64,000 bases of DNA from Lytechinus variegatus (lineage: Eukaryota > Echinodermata > Echinoidea > Temnopleuroida > Toxopneustidae), in contig NC_054749.1 in assembly GCF_018143015.1 (NCBI RefSeq), positions 31,040,411 through 31,104,410 of the forward strand. Direction: 5' to 3'. Shown here one piece after another: positions 9,400 to 41,055 of the stretch. Numbering within the stretch: position 1 is the stretch's first letter; each line of letters begins with the position of its first letter. The notes beneath the pieces were generated by a model, which was given only the letters and a program-made list of their open reading frames with translations, searched no databases and had not been told where the DNA came from. Both the position numbers and the translations under genes were made by a program.

Positions 9400-12300
9400 A
9401 AACTAGCTGATACAAAAAGTTTGTAATACACAATGTCCAATATATCATTGGGCAATTTCCACTAATATTTATGTCAACATAACAAATTCAACAATAAAAA
9501 TATAATCGATTCACGAACATTGTATATCAAGAAATTATGATTTATCTTATAGATAGCTCATTGACTAAATGTCCAATATATCAGACATACAGCAAAAAGA
9601 AAATAAAGTATTTCCAAAAAACTTGAATATATGTGAGTTCATAGCTAAAATTTGGTATCAAGATAATAATGGTATTACAAGAGCACCAATAGCTTGTCAA
9701 CCAATTGTCCAATTTATAAGGCATTCTAATCGATAATGAAAATTAACAGGTTCAATACAAGATAATTAATTTCCCTTTAAGAAACTATTGAATAATCAAC
9801 GTTAAATTTTTGGTATCAAGAAACGATGGTAATACTAGAAGAGTTTGTTCATCAGATGTCAATCGATAAGTCATGCTTTCTAATACTGTAAAATACTTTG
9901 AACACAAAACACTAATACTAAATTCAGTGTAACACAAACTTTGAATATATGAGTGTTACTTTGAGAAATGATTGTATTAATAGCTTGCAAGCCAAATATC
10001 CCATTTATAAGTCATGATACTCAATAGTCTAAAAGTAGTAGATCATGAGAAAATACTAGTGAAAAATATCCTGAACAGCAAACCATGAAATATGTGAATT
10101 ACTGTTAACCAGTGTCTAATTTTAAGTCCTGCTATTCAATACTGAATAAAGTGATTCAACACATAAGAACTTTACTATTTTGTATAAGTACATAATTGTG
10201 TGAATAACTGTAGCAAAAAAGGGTTATTGAGAAATGAATTTTGATAGCTTGTCAACAGATGACAAAGTTTTTAGGCATGTTATTGAATATTGTATGTGTG
10301 GCAATTCAACGGAAAGCAATCAATCACCTTAAAAAATATATCTTCACTTGAAATACTATACTAATAATTTGGTATCGCAAAATAATATTACCAATTAACA
10401 GCTTGTAAACCATATGTCCAATATATGATATTATATAATATTTAATATTTTAAAGCAGTAAGTTAAACAAATCAAATGGAAATTGTCAAGTTATCAAGAA
10501 ACTTTAATTATGTCTGTTACTGTTGCTAGATATTTGGTATCGGGGAATAAATGTAATACTATAGCGCAACAGCCAGATGTCCAATATATTATTAGGCATA
10601 AAAAATATGTGAGTTATTGTATGAAATATCAAGAAATGCAGACATACTAAATCAAAAGTGTCAGCCACCTGTAAACTTTCTTTACTCTTTCTGAGTAGCT
10701 GTGGTAAATCAAGAAACACTGACATTGCTAGTTGAAGGATGTCTGTCACATGTTCAAGCTATTAAGCATAATATACAATACCATAATACAAGTCATACAA
10801 CATAAAAAAATCACTGACTAAAAACTTTTGAATATATCCGAGTTTCATTGCTAAAAATAGATGCACAAAAGAAGACTGTATTGCAAACAATAACACATTG
10901 ACTAAACATCCAATATATCATAATTAATTAAGTAATATAGATGATAAGGTGGGAATCTGCAAGTAACTTACCCAGTGAGCAATACGGTGGCAAACAATAA
11001 ACTACCTGTACTTGCGATAAAAAATCTGAATATATATCTGCTACAATGCTGAACATTTTGTATACAGAAGAGAAGCATGAAACATAATGTTAGATATCTG
11101 AGAAGTCCTATCATGACCCCTCAACACAAAGAAAAATTAATGAATTAAAAAAAGGTGCTGGGTTTGAATTACATACACAATTTCTGAAAATTTCAAATAA
11201 GCTGCAATTCCAACATAATTTTCTATCATAGACTTGGCATAAATGACGTCACATCAAAGCCAAATAGATACATGTATGCTTTTTAGCATTTAAGCAGCTG
11301 GAGCTAAGGCCTTGGAAATAGTGTGCCACTCAATAAATGAATAAATGAATATTATACAAAATTCCATGAAAATTATTATTTCAGAGATAAAAATATGATG
11401 ATCTTAAATAAAAAACAGTATGTTTGAGGTATCCAGCCACTTGCCCAAACTCTCTAAAAGCATGCGAGTGCATGGCAGCAAATTTGATAAAATCAACATC
11501 TTAAGGCCTGGTCCCACTATCTGACGGACACAAAATGTATTCATAATGTGAATCCTTTTTGCATCCGTAAGTGCAGTGGGACCAACCCTTTAAAGCTTTG
11601 TGTTATGGGGCCACATAAAAATAGACATTGACAAAGGATGATGCAGTGGTATTTGAACCCCAAACCTTATGATCCAGTTCAGAGACTTAACTACACCTCA
11701 GCACCTCAACAGAAATGGGTGGAAATCACATATCAAGCAATAATTGATTTTGGGTTAAGCTGATAGCTATTTAAACACATGTCCAATACATTTGGCAAAA
11801 TATTCAATACTGGTAATGATCAACAAGAATGATACAAAAGAAAATTATCAATTTACGAACAAAATATAATTGATTATACATATAAATCAGTGGTAGAATT
11901 TGGTAACTAGATTCAATTTTATATTTGGTATTAAGAAGTAGCTATTTAGCAGATAGCTACTTGTATACTGTCCAATACTTCATTTTCTTAGCCTAAGCGA
12001 TTTTAGCAGAAAACAATTAAACCGGCAAACATAATAAACGGAGCAAACAAAACTGTGTTTAACATTCATATTTGGTATTGATTAATAAAGGTATTACTAG
12101 CTGCTAGCCAGTCTACGAATGTCCAATATATTGAGCATAAACTGCATAAGTACCCAATATTTTTTATTGTCAAATTCTGTAATTCTGCAAAAAAAAGTAA
12201 ACTGTCAAAAAACTCATTGAATAACTTATAGCGAATCATAAATGTCCAATATAATAAGCACAATATCAAATATTATCTGTTGTCGACATGAGTAAATACT
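9400..12300. repeat. Degenerate tandem array with TGTCCAATATAT core
   Basis: A diverged unit of roughly 120-175 bp. Its recurring parts are TAGCTTGTCAACCA, TGTCCAATATAT, GCAT-TATTCAATACTG, TTGAATATATGTGAGTTACT and TTTGGTATCAAGAAATAAT. Core positions include about 9433, 9569, 9705, 9856, 9996, 10112, 10257, 10405, 10579, 10750, 10910, 11781, 11970, 12121 and 12243. The stretch 10930-11760 is mostly unrelated and contains a small MITE. Confidence 0.7.
11505..11589. mobile_element. 85-bp palindromic MITE, TTAA-flanked
   Basis: The ends GGCCTGGTCCCACT and, read inward from the right, AGGGTTGGTCCCACT are flanked by TTAA at 11501-11504 and 11590-11593. Confidence 0.65.
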
Positions 12301-14152
12301 GCAGAAAATAAATAAGATTTCTGCCAAACAAATCCTTAAAATATAAATCTATGCATGCTAAAATGCTACAATTTTGGTGTCACATTGAGAAGCTTAACAT
12401 TTTATCTGGAAGCTCTACCACACAACTCAACAATTTATCAAAAGACAAAGGAATAAAATGGTTGAGCTGTAAAAATCTCCAACTTCTTCACATTCTCTTA
12501 ACACTAGTCACAACCTTAATCTGCCACTAAAACTTATGAATTTTGGCAAAAACACCCCAATTTGCGTTGAATTTGTAAACCAATTCAAGTGTAATAAGCA
12601 TTTATAGGTCTGCATGTACTTATGAAATGTTGCAAAATTTTGGAAACCCGTACCCCCACAAATTCGGTCTTAAAAGTTGCCTGAGACCTGAAAGCAAAAC
12701 GTTATGAAATGTTGCAGGAATCTTTTCATGTAACAGACTAATTTTTAAAAATGGTGAGGAGGAGCTGAATCAGCCAACCCCAAGTCTTATTAGGGTTAAG
12801 TTTAATATATGAGTGTGTTCTATAGTAAAATTAAATGGTTTAGCTGATGATAAAGGGCACCAGACTCTGGAGGTAGAAGTCATGGCACCATTTGTCACAG
12901 GGACATGCGTTGGCGTTGGGTCTTCACCTCTTCGTCGTTGTGGACTTTTTTTTTCGTAGTTGGAGAAATTGTTTAATGTAAATTTATCTTGCACAATTTT
13001 CATATTCTCTGTTTTAATGTAGATATTCATGTGCTATGTACTAAAAACCAAACAAAAACCTAGGATTTTTCCTTAATTCTAGTAATTAGACATATTCAAA
13101 AGTTGACATAGATGTACATTTGTAAATATACACATTAACTTCCACAAAATTGACCTTTTCCGAGTCAAATATTTGTTGAGGTCAATTTTTTTAGACCAGA
13201 TTATTTAAAACCAGTGATATACCTCTTCTAGGACAGATTTCCATGAAGTCAAACAGATTTCTTTATCCAAAAAAGACTTGACTTGGGAAAAGTCACCTGC
13301 ATGAATATAAAATTGTATTAAATGTAGAAAAAAAATAAGAAGAAATGACTACTATGGATGATAAGCACTCATTCTTCTCCCCAAATAATGTGAGTTCCTG
13401 TAATTGGATAGAATTCAAACAAACTCCCTTTGAAATTCGAAAGTGACATAAACAGATAAGTTATACATGTACATATTATACATATATTTAGAATACCAAA
13501 CTGTAAGTCCCTTACTGCATCTAGGGGAACTGATGAAAAAGAATCCGATCAAATGTTTATATAATTAAATTATTAATCTCATATCAAAGGTAAGTTCTTA
13601 CAGCTATAATTTAGATAATTAATATCTACTGGTTTGAATAAATATACAAAAAATCTACATGCAATCTTGGGCGAGGTGATTCATGCAAACTCTTTTTAGT
13701 TGTACCATCTTTTAGTACTACATAAGTTATTTCATCTTCAGTTGCAGGGGAGGGTTTTTTTTTTTAATTTAAAGATGATCACAATATTATTCAGTGGCAT
13801 TAAATAAACATCAATGTGCATTTGCCTGGCAATGCACAAAACAAAAGTCAACTTAATATCACATTACTGAATTAAATATCAAACAGCTACACAAGAGCAC
13901 TGATTAGAGTGATTTCATTAGCCACAATGCACCATCAATCACAAATCAATCATATCAATTTCAGTTAGGTTTAGTTTAGGGTTCAATATAGTATTCATTC
14001 ATGATGGAGGGATTCCATTCATTCTCAAATTGTCCTTAAATTCACAAATATATTACACAATTTCTTTGAATTTGTTGGTACATAAACAATTGTGATTAAA
14101 CTTCGAGGCCTGATTTCATTAAGATTATCATTGATAAAGGATACTTAATAAA
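12301..14152. other. Gene-poor AT-rich stretch
   Basis: No recognisable gene. An 86-codon minus-strand frame at 12770-13030 has an ordinary-looking amino-acid mix, but I could assign no family and saw no splice sites that link it to anything. Confidence 0.35.
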
Positions 14153-14640
14153 GGTTGCAGCGCATTCAAAATCGTGCCGCTAGGATTATCTTGAAGGCTC
14201 AGAAGTATGAGCGGGCCACTCCTTTGTTAAAGCATTTGCACTGGTTACCAGTTGACGAAAGAATATCTTACAAAGTTGCACTGTTAGTTTTTAAGTGTAT
14301 GCATAAAATGGCACCCGAATACCTCTATAGTTTACATAGATCCCACACCGGCCACATTATAGACTTTGTTCTAGTGAAGACACTACAATTTTTACACATT
14401 CCTAGAGTTGTTTCAAAAGGGGGAAGCTAGTTTTTACTTAAGCATTCCGAAATTATGGAATAGTTTACCAATTCACCTTCGATCATGTACTTCTGTTGAA
14501 TCTTTTAAAAGATTTTTGAAAACAAATTTAGTTTTGTTGTAGTGTAACTGTAATATTGGAGAGCAATTTGTACAAAGTGCATAAAGCAATTTCAATTGAT
14601 TATGCGCTATATAAGTACCAATTTATTATTATTATTACTG
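14153..14640 (+). pseudogene. 3' end of a CR1/L2-like LINE
   Basis: Translation gives LQRIQNRAARIILKA, then LKHLHWLPVDERISYKVALL and VFKCMHKMAPEYL. This is the conserved C-terminal region after the reverse transcriptase in many non-LTR elements. The frame breaks near 14428. A second frame then continues as IPKLWNSLPIHLRS and SVESFKRFLKTNLVLL and ends at the TAG at 14540-14542. The sequence ends with TATGCGCTATATAAG and a (TTA)n tail. It is 5'-truncated and dead. It lies just below the 3' end of CMAS. Confidence 0.8.
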
Positions 14641-15146
14641 AATTCATATGGCAAATGTGCAATCAACCAATCAAAAGCCATGATTTCAGTAGCTTGTTAC
14701 TTACCTAAGATAAAACAAGTTTTATGAAACAGGTCCAAGTGTACCAATGGCTTTATAGTGATAAAGGATACATTTATGGTGATAAGTTTGTGAATTGTGC
14801 AAAATTAAAAATAGGGTATAAAATGCAGCATAATAAAACATTTAGAGCATGTTCATACATATATCCCTTACCATTTTAGAATATAAAAAAAGTAATGGAT
14901 CCTCTGAATGAAATACTATAAAGAACTCCTCCTGCGATTGTCCTCCATGAAGGACTTATAGGGATGTTGCAAGAAAATATTAGCATCAATTGCAAATTTT
15001 TGTTACAATTTTGCATTTGACAGTTTCTATTTCATGTGGCAAGAAGCAGATCACTAATCAATTGCAATACACATAATAGAATTGACGGACCCCATAATGG
15101 TTTGTAACTGACTGTTAGTTTCCTGCAACGCCCCAATGGTACGGCT

Positions 15147-35760
<20,614 letters not shown>

Positions 35761-36450
35761 ACATATCAAATAATACTTCGAGCCACTCCACCCCTCACGT
35801 ACCGGTATATCAGTATCGTTGCAACGCAGAAAGTCTGCAACATCAAAAATATACTCAAGCTGTAAAATGCTCCAAAACAGCTACATATCACTTTTCCCAT
35901 TTTGAATTCATGTCAATGTCACTCCAACAATAATAGTTACCAACATAATTCTTGCAGCCATCAGCCATCATCATATAATTTTAAATTTCGCTTACACTTC
36001 ACACTCTCCTTGGCTGTTGATTGAGATAATAAATCATCTGTTCAATGAAATCATGACATGGGGCTTAAAAATCCAGCGTTCTAGTCAATTTGCACAAAAT
36101 TATTCTTACCGTGATTCTAATTGATTATTACTTGTTTTGGCAAGTTAAGAAATAATTTTGTATCTCGCTATTACAAAAAAGTGCTAATTGATAACAAAAT
36201 TTTAGGCTCGCGGTATACACACTCGCATTAAGCCGTTTTGTTAAATACCTATCCTATTCACGGTTACAAAAAATGCCTGGAAAGTCCAAATATCATCTTG
36301 GGATGATTTTCAGCTAGCGCGATATAGCGCTTGCACGTTGAGACAACACCTTCACAAGTCGATCATTAACAGGCACCTTTTCAAGTCTATATTTTTTAGC
36401 TCGCGTTTCGCTCTCGATTTTGTAAAACAAGCGAAAAATTGTGTTCGCTT

Positions 36451-36600
36451 CAGCGGCGTACCTAGGATTTTCCAAAAGGGGTGCAAATTTTTTGACAAGC
36501 AAAAAAAAAGGGTCTTCAATCAAAAAATGAAGGATTTCTTATCAGAAAAAGAATTGAAAAGCAAAAAATAAAATAAAATAAAGGTTTTCCTGAGGCTCAA
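36451..36600. mobile_element. hAT-like left end fragment
   Basis: CAGCGGCGTACCTAGGATTT at 36451, followed by a G run and A-rich sequence, resembles the left ends at 933, 2089 and 8780. No matching right end or duplication was found. Confidence 0.4.
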
Positions 36601-36650
36601 AGGACAGCGCTTTTGCCCTCCAAAATAATGCCCCCCAGTTTTAATTCCTG

Positions 36651-36715
36651 AGGCCGCCATTGGGGATCGAACCCCTAATATAGTCAGATCACTCGGCGAC
36701 AGCACCTCTATTGAA
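36651..36715 (-). repeat. tRNA-derived SINE head
   Basis: The minus strand carries GTCGCCGAGTGATCTGAC (A-box-like) and GGGGTTCGATCCCC (perfect B-box stem-loop) at the spacing of a tRNA. The acceptor stem does not pair properly, so I call a SINE head rather than a tRNA gene. Confidence 0.5.
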
Positions 36716-36789
36716 TAAGTTGGAGGGCTGGTGCCCACCCCCCCCCCCCCCCCCTGGTTCTGTGATCCATGTAGAGGAATAGATCAGGC

Positions 36790-38700
36790 TCGAATACCCT
36801 TCCAAGGTAAAGACAACAGTCGTATAAATAAGGGGAATCGTCGCCTTTTTTCTCTCTCCTTGTTTTGTCATTCCTTTTATTGTTGTCTTCATTTTGTTTT
36901 CCTTGTTCCTATTTTCTTTGTGTCGTCCTTCCCGTACCCCTTTCTCTTTAATTCATCTTTCTCATTTCTTCTTTTTCACTTAAGTAATTCCATGATGTTT
37001 TCCCTTTCCGCCCTTTATTTTCTCAACTGAAGAGCAGTCGTGCTGTGGGTGCAATACAGGCAATTACAGGGGCGACGCCACAAAGGGGCAACCATATATG
37101 ATTTTTATAGTAGTGAAGGGGAAGAAAACCGTATGGAAAAGGGGAAATAAAGGAACAAAAGACAAAAGGAGAAGAAATACTACACTGGAGGTCTGGGTCG
37201 TCTATCCCAACACCAGCCTGATTTTCAAGTATGGTGTTGCATGGGGCTGGTGTTGGTGTTGTAACAACAGTACCATGGAGTTTAAGGTGATCAAGATTGT
37301 CGGATATACCGAAGTGATGGCCTTATTTGTTTTTCTCTTAGTTTTCTTATATACGTTTATTGTAATTGAATGAAACTAATACTTTCATAAATACTGTTAG
37401 CCTAGATACAGATGGACGGAGAAAGAAAAAAAGTCCAGGATGAAATAAAATAACATGTTCAATTTATGTATTACCCCCTCCACCTAGTGAATGTCATTTC
37501 ATTTCTTGTTAGTATATTCGTTATGCCGATTTATGATTTAAAATAAGTGGAGTATATTAAATTAAGAAATAAGAATCGATATCTTTAAAACTGACAAGAT
37601 TCCTCAAAAGGGCCCATTTCAAGTTATTTTTTTTCTCAAATATTCGAAAAAACGGAAAATATAAAATGGAAGAAAGAAGGAAATATTTCATAATATGAAA
37701 TACTTAATTTAATAAACAAAATAGAATCGACTCCAGCGACAAATATGCATAGATTAAAATAAAGTGTTTGGCACATTACATTTACGGAGCCCTTTTCCTC
37801 TCATGATTTTGTTTGGCGGGTGCCCCCTCCCCATTCCCCCTCCGTTTAGCCGCCCTGCTTTTGGAGGTGCAGGCGAAAGAGAGAATGCATATACAGTAGC
37901 CTAAAAGTGTTTTCGTTTTTCTCTTCCTCCAAAGACGATTGTATTATGTCACAAACTTGAAATGCACTTTTCCCACATCCATTTTTTTTTTCAGTTAATA
38001 ACACGTTTCACTCTCGTCAGATCCATTGGTCCTGTATAACCCCGGGGTATAACCTAGGCCCAATACATGCATTTAAAAACAATGACTCCTAATAAAAAAA
38101 AATAGGTGGTCTGGTCAATGCCTCGAAATCTTAAAATATCATTTGACTCGTTTACAACTCAAAAATAGTAAATTTGGGAAAACACAATATTTTTATGGGA
38201 TAATTTGGTTACCTTGTTTGTAAAACAATCATTGTCTTCTTTGCTAATTTATTTAGCCATGCATGGTGTTGGTGGTACAATAAGGTCTCAATAAAACGAT
38301 TAGAAGTTTCGCTTTTATATTCTGGTGAAGGTAAATAGTTATATTCAATGATTTTTCATATAAGTCATCTAATTTCGAATTACCTTAATATTTATATCCG
38401 GGATTTTGTACATCCAGGGCAGCTAGCTGCGTGCCGAGCTCTTCTCTAGTGCTAGCGCGCCATCTACGGATATAGCATGGTCAGCTAGCTGAGCCAGCGC
38501 CAGCTCCACTGATCTCTCCCCTACCTGGATGGGAACAATAACGCTGATTGGCCTATTCCGTGTTGAAGCACCGGAAGTTGGTACCTCCGCACGCCGAGTT
38601 CCCCCCAAAAAGCCAAAATCGGAGTAGAGTCTGGTACACGGCAATAGTGTCAATTCTTAATTATACTTACCAAATCAACTCTTATAACAGCACTTTTCAA
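36790..38700. other. Intergenic, no gene recognised
   Basis: A pyrimidine-rich tract (36845-36960), an AACACCAGCC/GGCTGGTGTT small palindrome (37210-37258) and a locally GC-richer block at 38420-38620 of unknown meaning. Confidence 0.35.
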
Positions 38701-38730
38701 TGTGAATCTATACCTGATACAAAGTTTAAG

Positions 38731-38811
38731 ATGTCGTCCTGTGCCACGTATAATTGCACTTATTGTGACGACCGTGGAAACAGAGAAAATGGGATTACTT
38801 TTCACAGATAA
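38731..38811 (+). pseudogene. THAP-domain N-terminal remnant
   Basis: From the ATG the frame encodes SCATYNCTYCDDRGNRENGI and then TFHR before TAA. This is the start of a THAP zinc-binding domain: Cys-x4-Cys after a short leader, then G-I-T/S-F-H-R. Normal THAP domains continue with F-P and about 60 more residues, including a C-x-x-H pair. Here the frame stops and no GT donor lies between FHR and the stop. It is probably a truncated gene or transposon fragment (THAP domains occur in P-element transposases and host proteins). It lies in the CMAS-TMEM11 divergent interval. Confidence 0.5.
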
Positions 38812-39539
38812 GACAAGCTGGTGAACTGCATAGTTGTAGACTTTATGTAGTCCCATGTGCTCAAATACATGTGTGGTAATTCTAAATTACCAGAGCAAGT
38901 TTCCAAAACTCTAAAACTCCGGGGGGGGGGTTATCGATTGTTGTGATTTCTCTGGAAGCGTGATGAATTCAAACCATGATTCAAATAAATATTCAGTTTA
39001 TTAATATTCACAAATGTCACCAAGTTTTATGAGTTTATCAATCATGTTTGGACAGAAGAATATCACGACTGAGACACGAAAATACTGACCGTGTATAGCA
39101 TGTATTGTGAAACTTAAGTTAAGACTGAAAATCTGCCGTTTCGGAGGAGTTAAACAAAAATATTTTTTGCAAAGCATAGATCCTGACCGAAATAGACTGA
39201 TTTTTGGGACAAGGACTGGATCTACAAGGTATTCTGAAAATTATTTATCTTTTATTTGTGAAAGGACAATAAAATTTACAAGCTATAGGTACATGTACGG
39301 TATAGGACTAGGACTTTAGGGGGCTTATGTAACTTGTGGCATGTGAATTTGTGATATTTCTCTGTCAACAATAGATGAAATTATTTTTTCCAAGAACTCT
39401 TTTTTTTAAGTACGTAAAAAAGACATTAAGTTACAGAGACGGATTTACAGACTTCAGAAATTTCACAGAACTTACTTTTGAGATGCCGAATGTCTTCAAA
39501 GAAAAAATGTCTCGGTGGAGCAAAAAAAAAGGGGGGGAA

Positions 39540-39850
39540 TTATCAACCAGAAATTTAGGGGGTGACGCAATGAAAATAATCTGACAAGCAAAAAAAAGGT
39601 TATCAACCCAAAATTTAGGAATTCGGGATGCAAAACAAAAGAAATAATCTGACAAGTATCAAAAAAGGGTTATCAACCAGAATTTCAGGGCGGACCACAA
39701 CGATTTTAGGGGGGTCCACCTGAATTTAGGGGGGATGCAGGAAAAAAATTGACAAGCAAAAAGAACAAAAAAAAAGTTGTCAACATAAATTTTTGGGGGT
39801 CTGTCCCCCACCTAAAATTTAGGGGACCAGGACCCCCCCCCCCCGCTTCC
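39540..39850. repeat. Iterated TTATCAACCAGAAATTTAGG units
   Basis: Four diverged copies start near 39540, 39600, 39670 and 39776, each with GACAAGC-poly(A) and G-run segments. It ends in CCCCCGCTTCCGCTGCC, which resembles the GC-rich element ends. Confidence 0.55.
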
Positions 39851-39935
39851 GCTGCCTACAGTGTATATGAACAAACTGGGTAGAGGATAATTGAAGAGGG
39901 TCGATCGATGTGACAGAAGGAAAGAGAGAGAGAGA

Positions 39936-40392
39936 AGGTCAAGTCCACCTCAGAAAAATGTTGATTTGAATCAATAGAGAAAAATCAGACAAGCACAATG
40001 CTGAAAATTTCATTAAAATCGGATGTAAAATAAACAGTTATGACATTTCGAAGTTTCGCTTATTTAAAAAAAAAATAGTGATATGAACGAGCCAAATGAG
40101 AGAGTCAATGATTTTACTCACTATTTCTTTTGTGTTTTATAGTTTGAATTATACAATATTTCAATTTTTACGAATTTGACGTACGTTTTGGACCTCCTTG
40201 CCGGAAGCACAAAATGTTAAAATAATGGAATACCAACCGAGATGTGCATATAACTGTTTTGTGAAATGAAGCGAAACTTTAAAATGCCATAACTTTCATA
40301 TTACATCCGATTTTGATGAAATTTTCAGGGTTATGCTTGTTGAATTTTTTTCTTTTTATTCAAATCAAGATTTCGTTGGGTGGACTTGTTCT
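39936..40392. mobile_element. Palindromic MITE, TTAA-type (AGGTCAAGTCCACC family), copy 1
   Basis: Ends AGGTCAAGTCCACC and, read inward from the right, AGAACAAGTCCACC. The arms share AAAATCGGATGTAAAATAA. It shares its right-hand TTAA (40393-40396) with the next element. Confidence 0.7.
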
Positions 40393-40396
40393 TTAA

Positions 40397-40580
40397 AGGG
40401 CCAGTCCACCTCATGAAATGATTATTTGAATAGAGAGAAAAACACACAATAATGCTCAAAATTTAATCAAAATCAGAAATAAAATATGAAAGTTATATTT
40501 TTAAAGTTTCACTTAAGCGATGAATTTTTCGGTGTTACACTTGTTTGATTTTTTTTTTGGGGGGGTGGGGTAGACTTAAA
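40397..40580. mobile_element. Short member of the same MITE family, abutting
   Basis: Starts AGGGCCAGTCCACCTCATG and ends about GTAGACTT before TTAA at 40581-40584. Only the outer parts of the arms remain. Confidence 0.5.
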
Positions 40581-40879
40581 TTAAAGGGGGGGGGTTCAAG
40601 CCCAGTGTTATAAGCCTTCATAACCTAGAAAGTCCTCGCCATATCGATCCTAAGATTGTTATTTGGAAAACCTCCAAAATACCCCTAGACAAGTCAAGGA
40701 TTTCATCCATTCTTCCGTAGGTGAGAAAAACACCAACCCCTTCAAAATTATGTTTCCGAATTGTATACTGGGAAAGTACCATGGTTTCAAGAAAATTGCG
40801 AATTCTGGCACCTTAAATATATGAAGTTTTGTATAAAAAGCAATGAGTGCTTCAGTGTGCAGACAGCTAGCATATCGCT

Positions 40880-41038
40880 CACAATTCACATGCTAATGGG
40901 GCGATCGCGTTCCTTTTGGGGGAACTGGTATGGCGGACAATAGAACTCGCGGGCTTCAAACAAAGGACCCTCACCGCATATCCAGTTAGGGGAGAGATCA
41001 GTGGCCAGCTCGCTCGTTCATTTTATTTTTTTTGCATA
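40880..41038 (+). promoter_or_regulatory. TMEM11: TMEM11 upstream / 5' UTR
   Basis: A moderately GC-rich stretch just before the start codon, with GCGATCGCG at 40902-40910. The start context is GCATA-ATGGCGG. No TATA box was placed; the ATGGCGG start resembles common TATA-less initiator contexts. Confidence 0.35.
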
Positions 41039-41055
41039 ATGGCGGAGGCAGAAAG
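41039..41055 (+). CDS. TMEM11: TMEM11 coding exon 1 (17 nt)
   Basis: Encodes MAEAE and the first two bases of Arg6. It is chosen because its phase 2 end exactly completes the frame of exon 2, and because the human protein also begins with a short variable leader. Without it, exon 2 could start at its own ATG (44069). Confidence 0.75.

Noticed and set aside
12770-13030. A minus-strand coding exon
   Set aside because: The composition is plausible, but there is no family resemblance, no partner exon and no clear splice sites.
36651-36715. A minus-strand tRNA gene
   Set aside because: The B-box stem-loop is intact but the acceptor and anticodon stems are not; better read as a SINE head.
36731-37373. 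Plus-strand frames of about 90-100 codons
   Set aside because: One derives from a C-rich/pyrimidine-rich tract; the other has no recognisable domain or splice context.
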